NCBI GenBank assembly: GCA_937136055.1
Contig: CAKZOD010000011.1
Location: 1-64,000 of the forward strand
Direction: 5' to 3'
DNA from: an uncultured Oceanospirillaceae bacterium
GTDB taxonomy: Bacteria > Pseudomonadota > Gammaproteobacteria > Pseudomonadales > Balneatricaceae
Length of the DNA stretch: 64,000 nt
Numbering within the stretch: position 1 is the first letter of the stretch; each line of letters opens with the position of its first letter. The position numbers and the translations under genes are program-made. Under the pieces are notes generated by a model, which did no database searches, was not told where the DNA came from, and saw only the letters and a list, made by a program, of their open reading frames with translations. This document shows, in pieces, positions 36,259-44,452 of this stretch.

Positions 36259-36852
36259 TTAGGCTTTTTTTAGTGGAATTTTATCGCACGATAGCAAAGG
36301 GGGCTGGTAATCGAGTTGACCAAGCACGGGTAAAAATACTTCGCTTACTAATAAGGGCTTATTCGACAAGTAAAACACTGAGCGGCGTGCCCATAGCGAA
36401 TAACCTGCTTTCTCGCTGTTGCTTGTTAGTCGACTGATTTGAAATTTGCCGCGGCGCATACTTGGCTCATTAAAGAGTAAACTGCCGAGTGAGCGATTGC
36501 CCAGTGTTGCCAGCTGCTTTTGTTTGCCCGTTAGAGTACCTGCTGGAATAACAGTGCGCGCAACAACATAAGGCTGATCGTTACCAATGAGTTTAACTTC
36601 ACGAATCAGAGCGACCTGGCGATGTTTAATGCCCAGTACTTTTGCTTCAGATCGACTGGGAATTGACCAGCACTGTTGCTCTACTTCAACGCGAAAATTA
36701 TTATTACTCGCAGCTATTAAATGTTGCGTAAGGGATCCTCGGTCACATAGCCAACGGCGCCATATTCTAGGTGCTTGTAGCTGATTCGGGCGTCTGTAAG
36801 TGGTCCAGCGAGTATCAAAATTAATGGCAGATAAGGCCGATTTAAAGGGCAA
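36259..36852 (-). CDS. ubiC: Chorismate--pyruvate lyase UbiC
   Basis: 197 residues, somewhat longer than E. coli UbiC. It splits chorismate to 4-hydroxybenzoate and pyruvate. Conserved elements include LTQHLIAAS, the arginine in [11 protein letters not shown] and the glutamate in [11 protein letters not shown], which match the active-site Arg and Glu of the E. coli enzyme. It is followed immediately by ubiA. Together with phoB/phoR next door, the order matches Pseudomonas-type genomes. Confidence 0.88.
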   Translation of the reverse strand: MPFKSALSAINFDTRWTTYRRPNQLQAPRIWRRWLCDRGSLTQHLIAASNNNFRVEVEQQCWSIPSRSEAKVLGIKHRQVALIREVKLIGNDQPYVVARTVIPAGTLTGKQKQLATLGNRSLGSLLFNEPSMRRGKFQISRLTSNSEKAGYSLWARRSVFYLSNKPLLVSEVFLPVLGQLDYQPPLLSCDKIPLKKA

Positions 36853-37122
36853 AAATCACTCCTACAACCCAGTTGAAATTGGAATTCCTTAGATTAAGAT
36901 CAGGCTATATACATGCAAATCTTGCTCAATCACTGCATTGCTTTAAAATGCAGGCATCAAGTGAGCATTAGGGAACATGATCGAGTGTTCCTTAGCAGCA
37001 CAGCTGTATTTTGTGCCGCATACTTCACCTCTAAACTGCGGATATAGTAGCGATTTATAAGAGGCGAATACAGTGCAAGATGCTACAAATCGATAATAAA
37101 TTTGACCTAAAGAGCCGTAAAA

Positions 37123-37680
37123 ATGAGCGAAAGTACACAGCAGCAACTTGAACAAAGCCAGCGTTGGGTTGAAAGGGTCGTGGTAGGGCTAAATTTATGC
37201 CCATTTGCTAAGCCTGTACTTAAAGCGAATAGCTTGCGTTACGCATTAACTAGTGAGGAGTCTCAAGAGCAATTGGCCAAGTTTTTTCTCAGTGAGCTTG
37301 ATGCTATTTCTCAGGCAGACGAGGCCGATATCGCCACCACTCTCGTTGTAATGCCAAAGGGGTTGGCTGATTTTTATGATTACCTCGATTTTTTAGCGAT
37401 GTGTGAGGGACTTCTTAAACAGTCTGGCTTACAAGCAGAGTTCCAGCTAGCAAGCTTCCACCCTAACTATATTTTTGCAGGGGTTGATGAGGACGATGCT
37501 AGCCATCTCACCAATCGCTCCCCCTATCCTATGCTGCACATCATTCGAGAAGCTCAAATGAGTAGGGTATTGGCCAATCACCCTAACCCTGAAAAGATTC
37601 CTGAGCGTAATATACAGCTGCTGCGTGACATGGGCAAATCAGCAGTGAACGCTTTAATGGACACCTCTGATAGCCTTTAA
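37123..37680 (+). CDS. DUF1415 family protein
   Basis: 185 residues matching the DUF1415 family: RVVVGLNLCPFAKPVL near the N-terminus, YLDFLAMCEGLL, and FQLASFHPNYIFAGVDEDD with NRSPYPMLHIIREAQ (read as NRSPYPMLHIIREAQM). Cytosolic, function unknown. The invariant LCPFAKP and FHPNY segments suggest an enzyme. It is single, between ubiC and a LysE-type exporter. Confidence 0.85.
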   Translation: MSESTQQQLEQSQRWVERVVVGLNLCPFAKPVLKANSLRYALTSEESQEQLAKFFLSELDAISQADEADIATTLVVMPKGLADFYDYLDFLAMCEGLLKQSGLQAEFQLASFHPNYIFAGVDEDDASHLTNRSPYPMLHIIREAQMSRVLANHPNPEKIPERNIQLLRDMGKSAVNALMDTSDSL

Positions 37681-37846
37681 CGCCTCTTTTGTACGGTAGC
37701 ATAGGTTTTAAAATGCTTGTCTGTGGCCGCAAATTGTCAGTTCTCACCGTGAAATTGTGCGTATTAAAACTCAGCATTAAATGACTATTGTTCCAAGTCT
37801 CTAGCAGTTATATATTGCCCGTCATATTGAAATAAGGAGCGATTAA

Positions 37847-38470
37847 ATGACACTTGAAGCTTGGTTAGTATTTGTTTTTATTTGGACAGCTACCACATTA
37901 CCGGTAGGGCCAAATGTCATTAACTGTGTCGCCATTTCGCAAAGCCAGGGGCTTGGCCGTTCTCTTTGGACTATTCCCGGTATTGGCTGCGCGGCGCTTA
38001 TCCACATCGCTATTGGTTTAACAGGCTTGGCCGCACTTTTAACGACCCATGTGGTGTTATTCAATATTGTCAAAGGAGTGGGTGCGGCCTACATGTTATA
38101 CATGGCTTATAACATGTGGCGCGATCAAGGAGCTGATTTGACAAAGAGCGACTTCTCCCCAGTGCCTCGCCTACAAGCTCTACGTCAAAGCTTTATGATT
38201 TCTATTACTAATCCTAAGGCGATTTTTGTCAATATTGCGATATTTAGTCAATTTATCGATGCAGATCGAACCTTGTGGCAGCAATTATCAGTACTAATAC
38301 CGACTGCATTGATTATCGATGCGATTATTTATGCAGGGTATTGTGCGCTTGGCGCTCAACTTGGCCGCTATCTGCGCAGCGTTAAGCGCCAAAAGGTGTT
38401 TAATCGTACAACTGGTGTGATTTACAGCTTGATAGGTTTAGGGCTGTTAACCTACCAAGCGCCAAAATGA
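37847..38470 (+). CDS. LysE-family amino acid exporter
   Basis: 207 residues, about six membrane helices, a LysE/RhtB exporter. The N-terminal signature is PVGPNVINCVAISQSQGLG, and SFMISITNPKAIFVNIAIFS carries the NPK motif. AAGGAG-type sequence precedes the ATG. It is the second LysE-type gene in the window and is only distantly similar to the one at 2495. It ends 10 bases before the stop of the convergent diguanylate cyclase gene. Confidence 0.88.
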   Translation: MTLEAWLVFVFIWTATTLPVGPNVINCVAISQSQGLGRSLWTIPGIGCAALIHIAIGLTGLAALLTTHVVLFNIVKGVGAAYMLYMAYNMWRDQGADLTKSDFSPVPRLQALRQSFMISITNPKAIFVNIAIFSQFIDADRTLWQQLSVLIPTALIIDAIIYAGYCALGAQLGRYLRSVKRQKVFNRTTGVIYSLIGLGLLTYQAPK

Positions 38471-38480
38471 TGTTTTATCT

Positions 38481-40001
38481 TTAATATTCACCGGCCGTAT
38501 TAAATGCATTACGGCTGGTTTGCTTGGTGTGGTAAAGCGCCTTATCAGCTGCTTGAATCAACTGCATTGGCGAGTTGGTGTCGCTCGGCGTGAAACAGGC
38601 TATCCCTTGGCTGACAGTTACAACATCAGCTACATTCGATTGGTCATGGGGGATTGCTTCTTCTACGATCGCACGGCGTAAATCTTCGGCAACTTTTTGA
38701 GCTCCCGCTGCATTGGTTTCAGGCATTAAAATGGCGAACTCTTCTCCACCGTAACGGCACACCGCATCGTATGGGCGAGAAACGGTGTCTTGCATAATGG
38801 CCGAAATTTTACGCAGTGCAGAATCTCCAGCTAAATGTCCGTATCTATCATTGAAAGGTTTGAAAAAATCAACATCGAGCATAATCAAGGCGAGGCTTTG
38901 ATTAGTGCGAGAACTGCGGCGCCATTCTTGCTCTAAGCGCTTTTCAAACTCGCGGCGATTGTTAATACCAGTTAATCCATCAATGCGTGCAGATCGCTCT
39001 AAGAAGTCACGGGACTTTTTAAGATCGAGCATCATACCAATACGCGCTTTGAGAATACCGGCAGAGCGCCCTTTTGAAATGTAATCAGCGGCGCCAGCTG
39101 AGTATGCAGATAACTCAAGATAGTCATCATCCTCAGCACCGACAATTGCAATCGGGGTGTAGCTGATTTTCATGCGCTCGATAAAGCTTTGATAACCTCG
39201 CAGTACCTCAATCCAGTTGGCATCACTGTGCAGCAATACCAAATCAGGGGCGTGATTTTCGGAGTCAAATAACTGCTTTAGTTCGACCATAGAAGCGGGT
39301 AGTAAAATATTGTAATCCCCGCGAATTGTCGAGATTGGGTCCCACATCGCTTCGATATCATCTGAACATAAAATGGCAATAGAGTGCAAGCTGGTAGAGC
39401 GTTGTACCTTGCTCGCCTCAGTTTGCGGTGCTTGTTCTTCACCATTAAAGAAGGCTGTTAAATCTTCGCTATTTGGGAGTCCTAAAAGTTTGCGATTGTC
39501 GGCTGCGATAATCGCGGGGATTCTTGATGCAACTTGGCTGCTATCCCATTGTGATTGCCAGATTTCAAGTTGCTCTTCACTATCGTCTTCGACCTCTAAA
39601 TCTAGAGGTAAGCCCGCTTGGTTAATGCAGTTGAAAATGATACTTGGGCAGGATATATCTTTTCCTTCAACCCACAGCGCGGTATAGAAAAGCTCACGCA
39701 AGCGATTGGCTTTATCGGCTGAAACCTTATTCGCAGCGATGATGCAAAGAATGGCAAAACGGCTGTCTGGCCTCTCTGGGGGCAGTGCTAAAGGGATGTC
39801 TTCAGCCAGTGAGCGTACCGCAAAAACGTCGCTGGCGAGCTCTGTGAGTATTTCAGGGCGGTTTCCATAAAGGCCCAAATCAGGGGCGTGTTCAACCAAT
39901 CGATATTCGATAGAATGTGATTTTGAAAGGGGTTTTAATTTTTCGTGTAGAGCATAGCTGTAGGGACAGTTTAAGTCACAATAAACTACGTAGTTGCTCA
40001 T
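38481..40001 (-). CDS. DsbA-like / receiver-like / GGDEF three-domain diguanylate cyclase
   Basis: 506 residues in three parts. About 1-190 look like a DsbA/HCCA-isomerase thioredoxin fold (YCDLNCPYSYALHEKL, with CPYS in place of CxxC, and a later IPAIIAADNRKLLGLP). About 205-335 are a receiver-like domain in which the usual phosphoacceptor Asp is His (DLVLLHSDANW). About 340-500 are GGDEF with RYGGEEFAILMPE and an upstream RPYD inhibitory site, so likely an active c-di-GMP synthase with feedback control. No membrane segment or signal. The first domain has no obvious partner; redox or thiol control is a hypothesis. Confidence 0.82.
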   Translation of the reverse strand: MSNYVVYCDLNCPYSYALHEKLKPLSKSHSIEYRLVEHAPDLGLYGNRPEILTELASDVFAVRSLAEDIPLALPPERPDSRFAILCIIAANKVSADKANRLRELFYTALWVEGKDISCPSIIFNCINQAGLPLDLEVEDDSEEQLEIWQSQWDSSQVASRIPAIIAADNRKLLGLPNSEDLTAFFNGEEQAPQTEASKVQRSTSLHSIAILCSDDIEAMWDPISTIRGDYNILLPASMVELKQLFDSENHAPDLVLLHSDANWIEVLRGYQSFIERMKISYTPIAIVGAEDDDYLELSAYSAGAADYISKGRSAGILKARIGMMLDLKKSRDFLERSARIDGLTGINNRREFEKRLEQEWRRSSRTNQSLALIMLDVDFFKPFNDRYGHLAGDSALRKISAIMQDTVSRPYDAVCRYGGEEFAILMPETNAAGAQKVAEDLRRAIVEEAIPHDQSNVADVVTVSQGIACFTPSDTNSPMQLIQAADKALYHTKQTSRNAFNTAGEY

Positions 40002-40335
40002 AATAGATGTCGCTCCCTAGGTATCTTGCCAGATAAAAAAACAGTCACTCACTCAACTCCCTGTTGGCTTGTGCTGATACTACAGTTTGGCAATACTGCT
40101 TATTATTGTTGAGGTCATCTAAATCGTATTACAAAGCGATACAGATGTTAATATAATCTTAATCGCTCTTTGCTTAGGTTGCGATGCAAAGTTGCTAAAA
40201 TATGCGAATTTCCCTATAAATTGCTATTTTTAGTGCATCAGCCTGAAAAAATACTATCGACAAATTAGAAATAAACTTTCGATATATCATTAGATTAGAA
40301 TCAAACGCTAGTTTGATTTATAGAGAGGTTAACAG
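40002..40335. other. Intergenic region, no gene found
   Basis: 334 AT-rich bases between the divergent diguanylate cyclase and the interrupted NTF2-like gene. No convincing frame or hairpin was recognised; both promoters must lie here. Confidence 0.5.
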
Positions 40336-41004
40336 GTGGCACCAGTAAGTTTCTTGAAGAAGTATCAGCAGGCACTTGCCTCTCAAAACTGGCAAAATGT
40401 AAGGGCGCTAAGGAACATGCGATTAAGTCCCAAAATCTTCTCTGTGGATAACTAAGGGGCCAGTACCCAAAGGGCATGCTAATCCGCGGAAAAATACGCA
40501 GTGAATGGCCAGTCCTTTACAAGTGTTTTGACAAAGGAGGTGGCCCCTTAGCTTTCTTTTGAGTAAGTAAGCACCCTACGGGGCGTACAGGATATTCCGT
40601 GCTTTTCGTTAATGCTTTTCGCCGGGCAACCAGCCCGCCTGTAAGCATTGCCTCAATCACGAAACATCCTGTCCGCCAGAGGCGTTTGGGACTTAATCGC
40701 ATGTTCCCTAATGCACGATGATGTTTGTGTAACGTTTAATAATGGTACTTACAAAGGAGTTATAGAGGTACAAGAAGTATTTGAAAGCAACTTTTGTGCA
40801 ATTAAAGGCGAGCAATACACTATTAGCAATGAGCATTGGGTGCATGTTTCAAAGACATCAGCGGTTTGTCTCTATCATTTTCAATGGACAGGTCTCATAA
40901 AAGGTGAGCGTTGTTCAGGAGGGGGTAGAGGAACTACGGTGCTAGTCTTTAATGATGGCCAATGGCGAATAATCACGGAGCACTTAGGGCCACATGCAGC
41001 GTAA
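40336..41004 (+). pseudogene. NTF2/SnoaL-like (DUF4440-type) gene interrupted by a miniature element
   Basis: Joining 40336-40411 to 40712-41004 removes the inserted element plus one CTAA copy and restores one 122-codon frame. It starts at a GTG with AGAGG seven bases upstream. It reads FLKKYQQALASQNWQNVRAL, MHDDVCVTFNNGTYKGV, and ends DGQWRIITEHLGPHAA, a typical small NTF2-like (SnoaL/DUF4440) protein. In the present state translation from the GTG meets a TAA at 40453 inside the insertion. The 3' part alone is open from 40648 but lacks the first helix. The disruption looks recent, since the host frame has no other damage. Confidence 0.85.
40412..40707. mobile_element. 296-bp IS5-like miniature inverted-repeat element
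   Basis: Perfect 23-base terminal inverted repeats (40412-40434 and 40685-40707) beginning GGAACATGCGATTAAGTCCC. They match the remembered IS5 end (GGAAGGTGCGAACAAGTCCC) at most positions. The flanks are CTAA on both sides (40408-40411, 40708-40711), fitting the CTAR target duplications of the IS5 subgroup. There is no transposase frame, so it needs a helper in trans. Internal structure: CTAAGGGGCC/GGCCCCTTAG (40452, 40542), and a nested hairpin with outer arms at 40582-40601/40658-40677 and inner arms at 40611-40627/40633-40649. Confidence 0.88.
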
Positions 41005-41039
41005 TTAAAAGATCTTGAGGATGGTGCAGGGCGTTTACG

Positions 41040-41073
41040 ATAGTAGGCTTTGCTTGCTAGCAAAACCTACTAT
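41040..41073. terminator. Hairpin downstream of phoU
   Basis: ATAGTAGGCTTTGC / GCAAAACCTACTAT, 13 of 14 pairs with a six-base loop, just beyond the phoU stop on the minus strand. No clear T-run. Confidence 0.6.
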
Positions 41074-41086
41074 TAAGCGTGTACCG

Positions 41087-41821
41087 TTAAATAGATTGTT
41101 CAACGGTTGATTTCATATGCTTTAAGCTTTGGTGGCGAACATTTTCACCGCTGACTAAGTAGATAATGTGCTCAGCCATGTTGCGTGAATGATCACCGAT
41201 ACGCTCAAGTGAACGCAGTACCCAAATAACATTTAAGCAGCTAGAAATAGAGCGCGGATCTTCCATCATTAAGCTTACTAAAGTGCGCATGGCAGATCGG
41301 TATTCTTGGTCTACTGAGCGGTCACTCTTGGCAACTTTGTAAGCTTGTTCAATATCACCACGGGCAAAAGCAGTTAATACATCTTTCACCATGGTGCGAA
41401 CTAAGTTACCGATATGGCGCACTTCCTGAAAGCCATGTTGTGAGTTGCCCAAAGTGCTTAGCTCAACAGTTTGACGGCAGATTCTAACGGCTTCATCACC
41501 CATACGTTCTAAATCAACAACGGCTTTTGAAATAGAGACGATTAAGCGTAAATCTGATGCCGCAGGCTGGCGTCTAGCGATGATGCTAGTGCAGCGCTCA
41601 TCAATTTTTAGCTCCATTGCATTAGTTTGAACATCAATTGCCAGTGCTTCTTCGGCAAGTAGTAAATCACCGGTTAATAGCGCTTCTACAGATTGGTGCA
41701 CTTGGCGTTCGACAATACCGCCCATCGCCAATAACTCTGTGCGAATCTGTTCAAGCTCTTCGTTAAACTGCTTAGAAATATGGCTAGAAAAGCCTTCACT
41801 GTTTGCATCATTTGCTGTCAT
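41087..41821 (-). CDS. phoU: Phosphate transport regulator PhoU
   Basis: 244 residues, two repeated three-helix PhoU domains. Metal-binding-type motifs are VDLERMGDEAVRICR in the first half and RSLERIGDHSRNMAEHI in the second. PhoU links the Pst transporter to PhoR and silences it when phosphate is plentiful. It is the last gene of pstC-pstA-pstB-phoU, 26 bases after pstB. Confidence 0.95.
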   Translation of the reverse strand: MTANDANSEGFSSHISKQFNEELEQIRTELLAMGGIVERQVHQSVEALLTGDLLLAEEALAIDVQTNAMELKIDERCTSIIARRQPAASDLRLIVSISKAVVDLERMGDEAVRICRQTVELSTLGNSQHGFQEVRHIGNLVRTMVKDVLTAFARGDIEQAYKVAKSDRSVDQEYRSAMRTLVSLMMEDPRSISSCLNVIWVLRSLERIGDHSRNMAEHIIYLVSGENVRHQSLKHMKSTVEQSI

Positions 41822-41847
41822 TGTTATTACTCCTTTATTTCTTACAG

Positions 41848-42684
41848 TTAGCCGAATCTACCGGTGATGTAATCTTCTGTTTGTTTCTTCTCTGGGTTTG
41901 TGAAAAGCGTATCAGTGACGCCAAACTCAATCAGATCACCCATATACATAAACGCTGTATAGTCAGAAACACGTGCGGCTTGTTGCATGTTATGAGTAAC
42001 GATGATGATAGTGAAATCTTTTTTAAGCTCGTGGATCAACTCTTCAATTTTTAACGTTGAAATTGGATCAAGTGCCGATGCCGGCTCATCCAGCAGCAAT
42101 ACTTCAGGTTTCACGGCAATAGTACGGGCGATTACTAAACGTTGCTGCTGCCCTCCTGACATGCCCAGCGCTGATTCGTGTAAACGATCTTTTACTTCAT
42201 CCCATAAAGCGGCAGATTTTAATGCCCATTCAACCGTTTCATCAAGTACGCGCTTTTTGTTAACGCCTTGAATACGCAATCCGTAAGCTACGTTTTCATA
42301 AATACTTTTTGGGAAAGGATTTGGCTTTTGAAATACCATACCGACACGGCGACGCAGCTCTGCTACATCGACATCTTTGCCGTAGATATTACGGTTATCT
42401 AGAATGATTTCACCGCCTATGCTGCAGCTATCAACTAAATCATTCATCCGGTTGAAACAGCGTAATAAGGTAGATTTACCGCAACCAGATGGACCGATAA
42501 AGGCCGTAACACGGTTCTTAGGGATATCCATAGTAATGCCGTGTACTGCTTCTTTTTCACCATAAAAGACTTTGAGGTCCTTGGTGTTGAGCATGATTTC
42601 TTCATCGGCGAACTTTAAGTTCTCTTGTCCTTTAAGGATAGAGCTTAGATCTACATTTGCGGTTTTAACTTCTGACATATTCAA
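41848..42684 (-). CDS. pstB: Phosphate ABC transporter ATP-binding protein PstB
   Basis: 278 residues: Walker [11 protein letters not shown]-loop [10 protein letters not shown], signature [16 protein letters not shown], Walker [13 protein letters not shown], and [17 protein letters not shown], characteristic of PstB. It powers high-affinity phosphate uptake with PstA, PstC and PstS. It is 59 bases downstream of pstA in the same operon. Confidence 0.97.
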   Translation of the reverse strand: MNMSEVKTANVDLSSILKGQENLKFADEEIMLNTKDLKVFYGEKEAVHGITMDIPKNRVTAFIGPSGCGKSTLLRCFNRMNDLVDSCSIGGEIILDNRNIYGKDVDVAELRRRVGMVFQKPNPFPKSIYENVAYGLRIQGVNKKRVLDETVEWALKSAALWDEVKDRLHESALGMSGGQQQRLVIARTIAVKPEVLLLDEPASALDPISTLKIEELIHELKKDFTIIIVTHNMQQAARVSDYTAFMYMGDLIEFGVTDTLFTNPEKKQTEDYITGRFG

Positions 42685-42743
42685 GTCCTAAAAATCTTTT
42701 ATGTGGAAAAATCCAATAAGCGTTATGGTAATCGGTGTATTTG

Positions 42744-44438
42744 CTACACTTCTAAGGCTTTGTATTTTTCACGTAATTTGTTACGTATTGCGACGGCTGA
42801 TAAATTCAGCAACGCAATGACAATGATAAGTAAGAAGGCAGTGGCATAAACCAAAGGCCTAGCGGCTTCAACATTCGGGCTTTGAAAGCCGACATCGTAA
42901 ATGTGAAAACCTAAATGCATTATCTTTTGATCCAAATGTAAGTATGGATAATTCATGTTCAGCGGTAATGTAGGCGCTAATTTAACAACGCCGACTAACA
43001 TTAGTGGTGCTACTTCACCTGCTGCACGAGCGATTGCTAAGATCACTCCGGTCATCATTGCAGGGCTGGTCATTGGCAGAATAACTTTGTAAAGCGTCTC
43101 AAATTTAGTCGCACCTAGTGCTAAAGAACCCTCTTTTAAAGCGCTAGGTATTCTACTCAAACCTTCTTCTGTTGCGACTATCACAACAGGTACCGTTAAG
43201 AGTGCGAGTGTGATTGATGCCCATAATAATCCACCAGTACCAAAAGTAGGTGAAGGCAGTGCTTCAGGGTAGAACAACTGATCGATAGAACCACCAAGGA
43301 AGTAAACAAAGAAACCTAAACCGAAAACACCGTAAACAATTGAAGGAACACCCGCTAAGTTGTTTACCGCGATGCGAATCAAGCGTGTCAGGAATCCTTG
43401 CTTAGCATATTCACTGAGGTAAACCGCAGCGACCACCCCAAAAGGTGTCACCATGATAGACATTAGGATAACCATCATCACTGTGCCGAATATTGCAGGG
43501 AAGATACCGCCTTCGGTATTTGCTTCACGTGGGTCTTCTGACACAAACTCCCAAACTTTCGCAATATAGTGCAGTGATTTATCCCAGATGCTCATATCAT
43601 TGGCACGAAAGATACGCACAAGATTGGCGATAGGAACCGTTATAACACTGCCGTTGGAAATTTCTACTTCAATGCTGTCGCGGTTAATCTTCCCATAAAA
43701 ATCAACCAGTTTATCTTCAAGTGTTTTGTACTCTTTAGCAAGTTGTACGCGACGCTGTTCAATTTCTGCTGTTACATCAGCATCTGAGTTTAGATCAAGC
43801 TCCATACGACGCTCTTTTAAGCGCAGTCTTTCTAGCTCATGGTTGATTTTGCCAATTTGATTCTTTTCAATATCGTGAATCTGCGCTTTGATGTCTTGAG
43901 CGCGTAGCATGCTTTTATCAAGTAAAGACCAAAGCGCCATGTATTCATCGTTTTTCTCGTAACCGGCGTATTGAGCAAGTACTTTCTGCTCTTGCTTTAA
44001 ACTGCGCAAGAAGCCGTACAAGTTACCCCACTCGTAACGCTCAGCGGTAAACAGCATTGCAGGTGTTTTAATATCCGATAAGTTTTTGCTTAGTACCCAT
44101 GTAAAGTCGATCCCCTCAGAGTCGCGGTTACCGTTTTTAAGAAGTCTACGCTCTAAGCTTTCAACGCCCGGAGCCACTTCAATACCGGCATCTATCAACT
44201 GAGAAGCACTTACTTGCTCTGTTTGTACCACTTCGCCAACGATAATGCGGCTGTTTTGTCTTTCGCTATACTTAGCTTGAATGACATCTGCCGGCCAAAA
44301 GTGAGCGAGACCTCGCACACCAATTAAGCCGATTAAGCTTGCCACCATGATCACGCTGATAGCCACGGCGCCAGCGTTTAGCCACACCCAAGGAGAGCCT
44401 GATTTTGTCCAATTGGAAATTGATATATTCATCTTCAT
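42744..44438 (-). CDS. pstA: Phosphate ABC transporter permease PstA, long form
   Basis: 564 residues, about twice the E. coli PstA. The N-terminal 300 residues form a membrane helix (about 19-40) and a long charged, partly coiled region (NQIGKINHELERLRLKER) of the DUF3333 type seen in Pseudomonas-like PstA. The C-terminal half has the permease helices with the EEGLSRIPSALKEGSLALGA coupling loop. It pairs with PstC in the membrane; the start follows pstC by only 14 bases. Confidence 0.94.
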   Translation of the reverse strand: MKMNISISNWTKSGSPWVWLNAGAVAISVIMVASLIGLIGVRGLAHFWPADVIQAKYSERQNSRIIVGEVVQTEQVSASQLIDAGIEVAPGVESLERRLLKNGNRDSEGIDFTWVLSKNLSDIKTPAMLFTAERYEWGNLYGFLRSLKQEQKVLAQYAGYEKNDEYMALWSLLDKSMLRAQDIKAQIHDIEKNQIGKINHELERLRLKERRMELDLNSDADVTAEIEQRRVQLAKEYKTLEDKLVDFYGKINRDSIEVEISNGSVITVPIANLVRIFRANDMSIWDKSLHYIAKVWEFVSEDPREANTEGGIFPAIFGTVMMVILMSIMVTPFGVVAAVYLSEYAKQGFLTRLIRIAVNNLAGVPSIVYGVFGLGFFVYFLGGSIDQLFYPEALPSPTFGTGGLLWASITLALLTVPVVIVATEEGLSRIPSALKEGSLALGATKFETLYKVILPMTSPAMMTGVILAIARAAGEVAPLMLVGVVKLAPTLPLNMNYPYLHLDQKIMHLGFHIYDVGFQSPNVEAARPLVYATAFLLIIVIALLNLSAVAIRNKLREKYKALEV

Positions 44439-44452
44439 AATTCCTATAATGC

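Noticed and set aside
36943..37155. 70-codon minus-strand frame overlapping the DUF1415 start
   Set aside because: No ribosome site and no family features; the DUF1415 gene explains the region.
40517..40702. 61-codon minus-strand frame inside the miniature element
   Set aside because: It reads through the terminal inverted repeat and hairpin arms and resembles no protein; the element is non-coding.
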